Below, piece after piece: positions 1 through 7,275 of a stretch of 7,470 bases of DNA; position 1 is the stretch's first letter, and each line of letters starts with the position of its first letter. Both the position numbers and the translations under genes were made by a program. The notes under the pieces are model-generated. The model ran no database searches, had not been told where the DNA came from, and saw only the letters and a list, made by a program, of their open reading frames with translations. The DNA is taken from positions 1-7,470 of the forward strand of contig JAHEYE010000171.1 in the NCBI GenBank assembly GCA_023251695.1. The letters run 5' to 3'. This DNA is from Sphingobacteriaceae bacterium (GTDB lineage: Bacteria; Bacteroidota; Bacteroidia; B-17B0; Aurantibacillaceae).

Positions 1-3000
1 CATTCAACGGGTCGATGCCTAATTTTTCGCCATGCACAAACATTTTAATGTTCTTGAACATGCGCATGTCGTAATCTAAGTTTTTGTAAACAGCGCGGCT
101 GTCGCCATCTTTTAAATTAGTTGTGCGTAATTGCAAAGCCTGCTCGTTTTGTAAAACCAAATTAGTGGTTTGAATATTTTGTTGCTGCTGGATGCCGGGA
201 GGAATCACATAATTCACCGGAATTTTTTGACCATTCTCTTGTACACTTACAGCAGACACGTCGAACGAGGTGGTATTATCTTCGTTTCCTAAGTACTCAC
301 CGGGTTTGGTTAAATCAAATTGGTAACGGCGCCAGTCGCTTCTCACCATTTCCAAACGCGCCATACGTAACACTACCGGCTTATCAAAACCTTTCATGAA
401 AAAACGCATGAAACGGATAGAGTTGAACCCTTCAATACCACCGACAACACTTTCGAATTGTGTAATTGGAATTTTAAACTGATACCACTTAACAGTTTTT
501 TTAATGCCCTCAATATCACCAGTACCTTCGAATGAGTTAACGATGAAATTATTTCCAACATTATTCGGATCGAGATCTTGCTTAGAAATTTTAATTCTAT
601 ACTGGTAATAGTTTTCAGTCTCGCTTAATGTATTATCCTTATTGATATCCTCAATATTTGGATTGTTTGAACCGACAGTTGAGTAACCTCCGCCATTCTG
701 ACCCTGATATTGTTGTTGCGTAGGCGTATTGCCTTGCGAGTTATTGTAGTATCTGTAGCGATCTAATGTGTATTTGTTCTGACTGTCATAATCGTCGTCC
801 CTGAAAAAATTATAGTCGTCGGACGATGGGTCAGAAAAAAAGTTTTGATTTAACTCAGCAGAAGAATTAAATCCGGCGATTGTTTGAATAGCAGCAAGCG
901 CAGCGCCAAATTTATCTATTTCGGCAGGATTGTCCATACCATCATAACCAACGTCTTGTTTTACGCGGTCATTCTCATCGGTTGAAAATGAATTGGTGAT
1001 TGGAGGCAGCGTCGGACACACCCCTATGTTTGTTGGTACAACAGGTAAATTAGAAGTATTAGACGAAACGCCCGGAATTCCATTCTCATAAGCCATGTGA
1101 CCGTCTTTCATAATATCTTCCGATACATTACCAAGGTTGATATACAAATCTCCCGCCGGCGCATTGTCTTTATCCATATCAGGATGTGTTTCAGTTTTAT
1201 AATCTTCGTTAAAGGGATCCATTAACCAAAACTGAATGTATTCAATGTTGGCTGCTTGAAAATCATTTGTTTCCAAACGGCGCATGATGCCACCCCAGCG
1301 GCTTATGGGGTTATTTAGTTTTCCGGTGGCAGCATCCACACCGGCGCTAATACCGCCTGTTGGTAACACATCCATGTTATAAGGCCCGCGCTCAGCAGGA
1401 TAAAAACCTAAATCCAAAACCGGAAGCACAACGGGCTGACCGTTAGGTGGTGTTTTGCCCGGAAATAATTCAGTTTCCAAAACCTGGCGGTATAAGTTGT
1501 TTGAAAACACATTTTTATTGTAATTACCCGGGGTGGTTCCATTCTGACTCCTTGTTAAAGAAGGATCTATTGTATACCAGTTGAATCGTGCGCGGTTTTT
1601 CCCAATATCAATATCATCGTTTTTAGATGCTTCAGGGAAAATGGACGGTTGCCCCTGCGGAATACTGGCAAGGAACCAGGATTGCGGGCTGCGGATATCT
1701 ATCAAGGAAATACTTCCTTCAAAATCATCAATGTAAGAATTACCTTTTTTACCAATAGCCGCGGCATTACCCGGAATTAATTGCGCATATTCTCCCTGCG
1801 TGGTGATGCTACTCATCTCTTTGGTATTGATGAGCGGAATGCGATCAATAACACGGGTTAAAAGCGGAACTTCAGTTTTGTAATTATAATCAAGCCCGTA
1901 AATAATATTTGAAACGGGTTCGTCGCCCGCGCTTACTTTTTGTGTAACCGGTTTTTCAGAGAAGCGGAGGAAACTTCCGCCCAATGTTAAATCGCGATTC
2001 ACTTTAAAATCGAGGCGCGTGCCCATTAAACTTTTTTGCTGTACGTTGAAAAGCGAATTGCTTTCTACAGATACTTTGATCTGTGCTCCGCTATTTAAAA
2101 TACTTTCATTGATGATCTTAACACGGCCCAAAGTGTAATCAACGGTGTAGTCAGTGTTTTCGGTAAGGCGCACACCGTTAGCGGTTACAACTACTGCTCC
2201 TTGTGGGATATTAAGCGCATTGAGTGAAATTTCGGAACCCGAAGAAGATTTATAAGAGCCTTTTATTTTGTACCGGTTTTTTTCTTGCAACTGCTGAGCG
2301 GAAACCCGTGTTGAATCGTAAAGCTCCTGAAACAAATATTTGTTTGCCGTAGGGAAATCGTTTGTTTGATCGAATTTGTTTTTCAATGTTGTACCAAAGG
2401 GCTCAATGGTTGTAAAATAAATTCTTCCGTTAGCGGGATTGATGGTGTAGCCCGGTAAAAAGTCATACACACCATCCGAAAAGCGGTCGCCGTTTACGCT
2501 TAATTTATCACAATCTAATACTCTGATTAATTGGGTTCCGTTTATTGCGCCATAAGGGATGTATGGTATGTCTACCCCGGTTTCAATATTATTGTAATAA
2601 ACGTTTAATTGAAAATCTTGCTGGTTGAGGTTGTATGCGCCCAACGAATAAACGTTTTTCATCATTAGATCCCAGGTAGGATATTTCACGTTTACGTTTA
2701 CGCCCTTGAGTAATTTACCGAAAAGAGCTTTTGTATTATCCGGCAACTGATCGCTGAACTCACCCACCTGATATGTTTTTCCGTTATAAGTGAACTGGAA
2801 CGAAACAGCAAGTGCCTGGTCGTTGTTAAGGGTTTGGTTAAGGGAAATAAATCCTAAGCGGTTATTGAGAGTATACTCGGTGGAATTTAATTTCCGCGCG
2901 TTACCAATAAGATCAAAATCGCGTGACTGGATCATATACTGACCCGAAACGCCATTACAACTATTTGCGACCAACGTTGAACTTGACAATGCAGAGGACG

Positions 3001-4306
3001 CCTGTGAGATAAGGCGGTCTTTTAAAATACCTGTATTCGTATTCGAAATAATAGAATATAAACTGTTAGCGCCGTTATGCGGAATAACATCTGCACTGTC
3101 GTAAATGTAATAAGGCGCGTTATTTAAACAGGCGTTGCTTGGTAAAAAATTAGGATGAACATGTGCGCTGTCTTCACCAAGATCCTCAAATGCTATTATG
3201 TTTCGTGTTTGTTCGGTGTTGCCGGTTTGATTTAAGAGATAAACTTCTATTTTAGTAATAACAATTGGCGTACTCACTACAGGCAAGCTTCCCATCCAGG
3301 TATTATAGTTGTCGCGGAAATAATGTGACAGGAAGAAATGTTTGTTGGCCTCATAGTTATCGCCATTTACTGCAAACTGCTGTGTTTGTGCGCCACCCTG
3401 AATATTTACTTCTTGTTTTTTTCCTCGCTGCTGCGATAAAATGGTAGTTGCGGTTAAGCGGCCAAATTGTAATTGTGTTTTAATACCGAATAAACTTTGA
3501 CTGCCTGTAATTAATGAACTATTAAGCGGTAACGAAACGTTACCGGCTTCAATTTTTTTAATAATCTCATCTTCGTAGCCCGTATAATCTAATTTAATTT
3601 GATTTTCCCAATCGAAAGAAGCTTCGGTATTATAGCTGGTGGTAATTTTTAATTTATCACCAATTTTTCCAATTAAGTTTAATTGGATACGCATGTTGAA
3701 ATCGAAATTGGTAACCTTCTGCTGTTTCTGTGGAATAGCAGGGTTCAAAGTTTTGTTCCTGTTCAAACCGAAAATTAATTCTGCTGTTCCGGTTGGGCGA
3801 ATGTCAACGGTGTTACCTCCAAAAATCCTGTCGAACAATTCGCTGTTAACCTGAAGTTTTGGTACAATACCTTTGCGCGGCTTGTTCATATCGTCGGCCG
3901 CAATTTTTGTACGCCAGTAATCGTGCGTAGCTTTTTTGAAAATGTAATCTTGATAATCCTGTGCGTCGATGTAAGTATCCGGACGGTAATCCAGTTTGCC
4001 CATTTTTTGACTTACATCATAATTTCCGGTTGAAGGATCGTACTTAATATCCGTTTTTATATTGGAAGGGTTTTGAAGATACAGGGCATGCTTATCGTCA
4101 TAAATAGGTTCGTTGCCTTTATTGTCTTCGAATTTATAGGGAAGATCTACTTCGGGGGTGTCAATGGCTAAAGGAGCAGGTTTTCCTGAAACATCGAAAA
4201 CAGGTTTAAATAAATTCCGGTTAGCGGTTGAATTAAACACAACACCCATCAAGGCCGCCGAAGTAGCCCCAAAAACCAAAAAATTTAAAACGCCTTTAAG
4301 CCTCAC
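1..4306 (-). CDS. sprA: Type IX secretion outer-membrane translocon SprA (partial, N-terminal ~1435 residues)
   Basis: SprA (Sov in Porphyromonas) is the giant outer-membrane beta-barrel, 36 strands in the known Flavobacterium structure, through which type IX secretion exports proteins, including gliding adhesins. The frame is open from 4306 to the left edge; codons checked at several points stay in phase. SprA proteins are about 2,350-2,500 residues, so roughly 900-1,000 C-terminal residues lie outside. Residues 2-24 form a basic-then-hydrophobic export signal. Repetitive, Asn-rich beta-strand segments follow, interspersed with SprA_N-type regions. Diagnostic motifs are YIDDFEGS (858-865), SRWGGIMR (about 1008-1015) and IEDINKDNTLSETENYYQYR (about 1218-1237). 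Cysteines lie at 393, 450, 599 and 1097. The chosen GTG start (4304-4306) lies 8 nt past the ruvA stop and gives a proper signal sequence. An ATT further upstream would overlap ruvA, and an ATG at 4249 would cut through the hydrophobic segment. Co-transcription with ruvA is likely from spacing. Confidence 0.95.
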   Translation of the reverse strand, partial: MRLKGVLNFLVFGATSAALMGVVFNSTANRNLFKPVFDVSGKPAPLAIDTPEVDLPYKFEDNKGNEPIYDDKHALYLQNPSNIKTDIKYDPSTGNYDVSQKMGKLDYRPDTYIDAQDYQDYIFKKATHDYWRTKIAADDMNKPRKGIVPKLQVNSELFDRIFGGNTVDIRPTGTAELIFGLNRNKTLNPAIPQKQQKVTNFDFNMRIQLNLIGKIGDKLKITTSYNTEASFDWENQIKLDYTGYEDEIIKKIEAGNVSLPLNSSLITGSQSLFGIKTQLQFGRLTATTILSQQRGKKQEVNIQGGAQTQQFAVNGDNYEANKHFFLSHYFRDNYNTWMGSLPVVSTPIVITKIEVYLLNQTGNTEQTRNIIAFEDLGEDSAHVHPNFLPSNACLNNAPYYIYDSADVIPHNGANSLYSIISNTNTGILKDRLISQASSALSSSTLVANSCNGVSGQYMIQSRDFDLIGNARKLNSTEYTLNNRLGFISLNQTLNNDQALAVSFQFTYNGKTYQVGEFSDQLPDNTKALFGKLLKGVNVNVKYPTWDLMMKNVYSLGAYNLNQQDFQLNVYYNNIETGVDIPYIPYGAINGTQLIRVLDCDKLSVNGDRFSDGVYDFLPGYTINPANGRIYFTTIEPFGTTLKNKFDQTNDFPTANKYLFQELYDSTRVSAQQLQEKNRYKIKGSYKSSSGSEISLNALNIPQGAVVVTANGVRLTENTDYTVDYTLGRVKIINESILNSGAQIKVSVESNSLFNVQQKSLMGTRLDFKVNRDLTLGGSFLRFSEKPVTQKVSAGDEPVSNIIYGLDYNYKTEVPLLTRVIDRIPLINTKEMSSITTQGEYAQLIPGNAAAIGKKGNSYIDDFEGSISLIDIRSPQSWFLASIPQGQPSIFPEASKNDDIDIGKNRARFNWYTIDPSLTRSQNGTTPGNYNKNVFSNNLYRQVLETELFPGKTPPNGQPVVLPVLDLGFYPAERGPYNMDVLPTGGISAGVDAATGKLNNPISRWGGIMRRLETNDFQAANIEYIQFWLMDPFNEDYKTETHPDMDKDNAPAGDLYINLGNVSEDIMKDGHMAYENGIPGVSSNTSNLPVVPTNIGVCPTLPPITNSFSTDENDRVKQDVGYDGMDNPAEIDKFGAALAAIQTIAGFNSSAELNQNFFSDPSSDDYNFFRDDDYDSQNKYTLDRYRYYNNSQGNTPTQQQYQGQNGGGYSTVGSNNPNIEDINKDNTLSETENYYQYRIKISKQDLDPNNVGNNFIVNSFEGTGDIEGIKKTVKWYQFKIPITQFESVVGGIEGFNSIRFMRFFMKGFDKPVVLRMARLEMVRSDWRRYQFDLTKPGEYLGNEDNTTSFDVSAVSVQENGQKIPVNYVIPPGIQQQQNIQTTNLVLQNEQALQLRTTNLKDGDSRAVYKNLDYDMRMFKNIKMFVHGEKLGIDPLN
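656..835 (-). other. Asn/Gln/Asp/Tyr-rich low-complexity linker in SprA
   Basis: About 60 residues (1158-1217) are dominated by Asp, Asn, Gln, Tyr, Ser and Gly. An acidic part comes first (DPSSDDYNFF, then RDDDYD), followed by YRYYNNSQGN, TPTQQQYQGQNGG and STVGSNN. The segment sits just before the conserved IEDINKDNTLSE motif. Its composition suggests a flexible, solvent-exposed loop and lineage-specific length variation rather than folded barrel strands. Confidence 0.55.
4235..4303 (-). other. Predicted export signal of SprA (residues 2-24)
   Basis: The first residues after the start are basic (RLKG) and are followed by a hydrophobic run, VLNFLVFGATSAALMGVVF, then polar NSTANRN. This is the layout of a Sec signal peptide or uncleaved signal anchor. 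It is expected for an outer-membrane protein and supports the GTG start. I see no unambiguous AXA cleavage site, so whether and where it is cut is uncertain. Confidence 0.6.
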
Positions 4307-4314
4307 GAAAAAAT

Positions 4315-4908
4315 CTATAAATTTTTTAATGCCGTTTTTATTAATGCCTCTACATTATCGGAGCTGACACCCAGTTGTTTCAGACTCTTTTCAAGAGCCT
4401 TTTCGGCTGTAGCACGGGGAAAACCTAATGTAGTTAAAGCCATTAACGCCTCGTCCTTATTTTTATTGTACGAAGGTGTTAAAATCTGCGAAATTCCCCC
4501 CTCGTGTTTACCCAATTTTCCTTTGAGGTCAACCACTATCCGCTGAGCAGTTTTTTCACCTATTCCCTTGATGCTTTTTAACAAAGCCACATTGGCTGTA
4601 TTGATAGCGCCTGCAATTTCTGCAGGAGCAAGTGACGAGAGCATGAGCATAGCGCTTGAGCCCCCAACGCCTGAAACAGAAATTAATTTGCGGAATAAAT
4701 CTCTTTCATCAACATTGTAAAAGCCATAGTAGCGCGGATTATCATCGCGGACAAAAACGCTTTCAATAAATAATTTTGCTTTTTCTTTTCCCGCAAAAGC
4801 GGTATAGGTATTCAATGAAATTAATAATGAATAACCGATACCATTTGTTTCAAGGGTAATGAGAGCCGGGTTCAATTCAGAAATATGACCTTCAATGTAA
4901 CTTATCAT
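4315..4908 (-). CDS. ruvA: Holliday junction branch migration protein RuvA
   Basis: RuvA binds four-way DNA junctions as a tetramer and loads the RuvB hexameric motor, driving branch migration in recombination repair; RuvC then resolves the junction. The 197-residue length is normal. Residues 1-64 form the OB-fold domain I, opening with MISYIEGHI and containing NGIGY (22-26). The acidic pin is present as D55-D56 in VRDDNPRYYGF, where E. coli has Glu-Asp. Two helix-hairpin-helix motifs follow: SVSGVGGSSA (77-86) and IKGIGEKTAQRI (113-124). After a linker at about 133-150, domain III (151-197) has EALMALTTLGFP and the RuvB-binding helices. The start at 4908 shares ATGA with the maeB stop, which suggests translational coupling. 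ruvB and ruvC are not in the window. sprA follows after 8 nt. Confidence 0.97.
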   Translation of the reverse strand: MISYIEGHISELNPALITLETNGIGYSLLISLNTYTAFAGKEKAKLFIESVFVRDDNPRYYGFYNVDERDLFRKLISVSGVGGSSAMLMLSSLAPAEIAGAINTANVALLKSIKGIGEKTAQRIVVDLKGKLGKHEGGISQILTPSYNKNKDEALMALTTLGFPRATAEKALEKSLKQLGVSSDNVEALIKTALKNL

Positions 4909-7175
4909 TTTTTATTTTGAGCGTCTAGAACAGAGATAACAACCATATTAACTATTTCGCGGACAGAACTTCCTAATTGTAAAACGTGAACCGGTTTTTT
5001 TAATCCCATTAAGATCGGGCCAATTGCTTCCGAGCCGCCCATTTCCTGTATCAATTTGTACGCTATATTTCCTGCAGCAAGGTTAGGGAAGATGAATGTG
5101 TTTACGCTTTTGTCAACTAAATGACTGAAAGGGAATTGTTCCTTCATCAAGCTATTATTCATAGCAAAGTTGGCCTGGATGTCACCATCCACAATTAAAC
5201 CCGGATAATTGTTGTGTAAAATTTTTACGGCTTCCCTTACTTTATCAGGAACTTCACCCGATACCGAACCAAAATTAGAATAGGATAACATGGCAATCCT
5301 CGGAATGATGTTATAACTTTTCACTGTAGTTGCAGTAAGAACAGCAATATCCACCAGCTCTTGCGCCGTAGGATTTACATTCATAGTAGTGTCAGCAAAA
5401 AAGTAAGGGCCTTTTTTTGTGATCATCATATAGAGCCCTGCAACTTTACTAACACCATCCTGCACGCCGATAATTTCAAGAGCTGGTTTTATTGGAGCGT
5501 TGTATTTTCTTGTTAAACCCGAAATCATCGCATCAGCTAAACCTAACTCAACCATAGTGGCGCCAAAATAATTCCGGTCACGCATTAATTTTCTCGCGTC
5601 GTACTGCGTTAAGCCGCGACGGTTACGTTTGCGCCAAAGCATATCGCCGTACTCCGTGCGTTTATTTTCTTCTTCTGCCAGCCATGGATCAATGATAGGG
5701 GTGTCGCCCAAATCCAATTGGTACTCATCAATTAATTTCAGAATTTTTTCTTTGTTGCCTAACAAAATTGGTTTCGCAATGGCTTCATCACGCACCACCT
5801 GGGCAGCTTTTAAAATCTTGTAATTATCAGCTTCAGTAAACACAACACGCTTTGGATTGCTCTTCGCTTTGTTGGCAAGAGAACGCATTAGTTTGTTATC
5901 TTTTCCTAAACGATTATCTAAAGATGTTTTGTAAGCATCCCAATCAGTAATTTTATGTTTAGCAACGCCGCTGTCGATCGCTGCTTTAGCTACCGCTGCG
6001 GATACGGCCGAGATTAAACGGTTATCAATTGGTTTTGGAATAATGTATTCTTCACCAAAACTTAAATTTTTAGAACCATAAGCTAAATTTACATAATCAG
6101 GAACCTGCTCTTTTGCCAATTGTGCGATAGCTTTTGTGGCAGCAAGTTTCATTTCCTCATTTATACAGGTAGCACGAACATCCATCGCACCGCGGAAAAT
6201 GAACGGGAAACCTAAAACGTTGTTTACCTGATTCGGATGATCGCTTCTTCCGGTGGCAACAATTATATCTTTTCTTGCACTAATTGCATCTTCATAAGAA
6301 ATTTCAGGCGTAGGATTAGCAAGAGCGAATACTATACATTTTTTTGCCATGCTCTGAACCATTTTCTGATTCAGAATATTTCCTTTCGATAAACCGACAA
6401 ATACATCGGCGCCTTTGATGGCTTCCTCAAGTGTATTTATTTTTGTCCCCTCAGCCGCAAAGAATGATTTGTATTGATCAAGATCGGTACGGCCCTTATG
6501 AATAACGCCTTTACTGTCGAGCATCAAAATATTTTCTTTTTTCACACCAACAGCAATGTACATTTTTGCGCATGAGTTAGCAGAAGCGCCGGCGCCGTTA
6601 ATGACCAGTTTTACGTTCGACATTTTTTTCCCTGCTATTTCAACAGCGTTCATTAATCCGGCAGCCGAAATAATTGCTGTGCCATGCTGGTCGTCGTGCA
6701 TTAAAGGAATATTTAATTCTTCCTTTAAGCGGCGCTCAATTTCAAAACATTCGGGAGCCTTGATATCTTCCAGATTAATTCCTCCGAAAGTGGGGGCAAT
6801 ATTTTTTACGGTATTTACAAATTCATCAACATTTTTTGTGTCTACTTCAATATCGAAAACATCTATATCGGCAAAAATTTTAAAGAGGAGACCTTTTCCC
6901 TCCATAACCGGCTTGGAAGCAAGTGCACCTATGTCACCCAAACCAAGAACAGCAGTGCCGTTTGAAATTACAGCAACTAAATTTCCTTTGGCAGTATATT
7001 TGTAAGCGTCTTCAGCATTTTTTTCAATTTCTAAGCAAGGTTCTGCAACTCCGGGTGAATAAGCGAGCGTTAAATCGCGTTGTGTGCTGTATGGCTTTGT
7101 AGGGATAACTTCAATCTTTCCGGGCCTGCCTTGAGAGTGATAATCAAGGGCGTCTTCTCTTCTGAATTTGGCCAT
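4905..7175 (-). CDS. maeB: Malic enzyme fused to a phosphotransacetylase-like domain (MaeB type)
   Basis: This 756-residue cytoplasmic protein oxidatively decarboxylates malate to pyruvate and CO2, producing NADPH in characterised MaeB enzymes. Residues about 1-430 form the malic enzyme part. LAYSPGVAEPC (37-47) carries the likely catalytic Tyr39, and SKPVMEGKG (87-95) the active-site lysine region. NLEDIKAPE (134-142) and HDDQHGT (160-166) supply acidic metal ligands. NGAGASA (193-199) is the Rossmann nucleotide-binding loop, followed by ANPTPEI (286-292) and ATGRSDHPNQVNNVLGFP (307-324). Residues about 435-756 are the PTA-like domain, with SYSNFGS (631-637), DGDIQAN (663-669) and FPNLAAGN (696-703). 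In E. coli MaeB this domain is not known to act as a PTA and is linked to acetyl-CoA control; the same is inferred here. The length matches the family. The start at 7175 fits the conserved N-terminus and has an AT-rich upstream without a Shine-Dalgarno, as is usual in Bacteroidota. The stop overlaps the ruvA start as ATGA. Strict NADP preference is not proven by sequence. Confidence 0.96.
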   Translation of the reverse strand: MAKFRREDALDYHSQGRPGKIEVIPTKPYSTQRDLTLAYSPGVAEPCLEIEKNAEDAYKYTAKGNLVAVISNGTAVLGLGDIGALASKPVMEGKGLLFKIFADIDVFDIEVDTKNVDEFVNTVKNIAPTFGGINLEDIKAPECFEIERRLKEELNIPLMHDDQHGTAIISAAGLMNAVEIAGKKMSNVKLVINGAGASANSCAKMYIAVGVKKENILMLDSKGVIHKGRTDLDQYKSFFAAEGTKINTLEEAIKGADVFVGLSKGNILNQKMVQSMAKKCIVFALANPTPEISYEDAISARKDIIVATGRSDHPNQVNNVLGFPFIFRGAMDVRATCINEEMKLAATKAIAQLAKEQVPDYVNLAYGSKNLSFGEEYIIPKPIDNRLISAVSAAVAKAAIDSGVAKHKITDWDAYKTSLDNRLGKDNKLMRSLANKAKSNPKRVVFTEADNYKILKAAQVVRDEAIAKPILLGNKEKILKLIDEYQLDLGDTPIIDPWLAEEENKRTEYGDMLWRKRNRRGLTQYDARKLMRDRNYFGATMVELGLADAMISGLTRKYNAPIKPALEIIGVQDGVSKVAGLYMMITKKGPYFFADTTMNVNPTAQELVDIAVLTATTVKSYNIIPRIAMLSYSNFGSVSGEVPDKVREAVKILHNNYPGLIVDGDIQANFAMNNSLMKEQFPFSHLVDKSVNTFIFPNLAAGNIAYKLIQEMGGSEAIGPILMGLKKPVHVLQLGSSVREIVNMVVISVLDAQNKK

Positions 7176-7199
7176 AAATTGTCAAAAATTAGTGAATAG

Positions 7200-7207
7200 C
7201 GAAAATA
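7200..7207 (-). promoter_or_regulatory. Possible Bacteroidota -7 promoter element for maeB
   Basis: Read on the minus strand this is TATTTTCG, one base from the known Bacteroidota -7 consensus TAnnTTTG. It lies 24 nt upstream of the maeB ATG, which would give a short leader. I see no good TTTG or TTG -33 box about 20 bp further upstream, so this is only a candidate. If real, it would let the maeB-ruvA-sprA unit be transcribed independently of nadK. Confidence 0.3.
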
Positions 7208-7245
7208 CGAAAACTTTAGAAAAGAGGGAGATTTTTTGACGGATT

Positions 7246-7268
7246 AAATACTCTGATTATCAGTATTT
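7246..7268. repeat. AT-rich inverted repeat in the nadK-maeB gap
   Basis: Perfect 7-bp arms AAATACT (7246-7252) and AGTATTT (7262-7268) flank a 9-nt centre. The arms continue to a further match (7244 with 7270) after one mismatch. An alternative fold on the minus strand uses a central CTGA/TCAG stem with a TAA loop. The repeat starts 8 nt downstream of the nadK stop, so it could be a weak terminator or a regulator-binding site for maeB. The stem is AT-rich and no clean U-run follows it on the minus strand, so an efficient intrinsic terminator is doubtful. Confidence 0.45.
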
Positions 7269-7275
7269 TATACAA

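Noticed and set aside
1..3264. A long stretch that could be taken as non-coding because no complete frame ends in it
   Set aside because: The minus-strand sprA frame runs through it without a stop and carries recognisable SprA motifs; it only lacks its 3' end in the window.
3265..4367. Three short plus-strand frames (60-71 codons) opposite sprA and the end of ruvA
   Set aside because: They are antisense to verified coding sequence and their products have no recognisable motifs.
5629..5823. A 64-codon plus-strand frame opposite the PTA-like part of maeB
   Set aside because: It is a shadow of the maeB reading frame with a Ser-rich composition and no family resemblance.
6556..7005. A 149-codon open frame on the plus strand opposite maeB
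   Set aside because: It lies wholly antisense to strongly conserved malic enzyme sequence, and its translation shows no recognisable family or domain.
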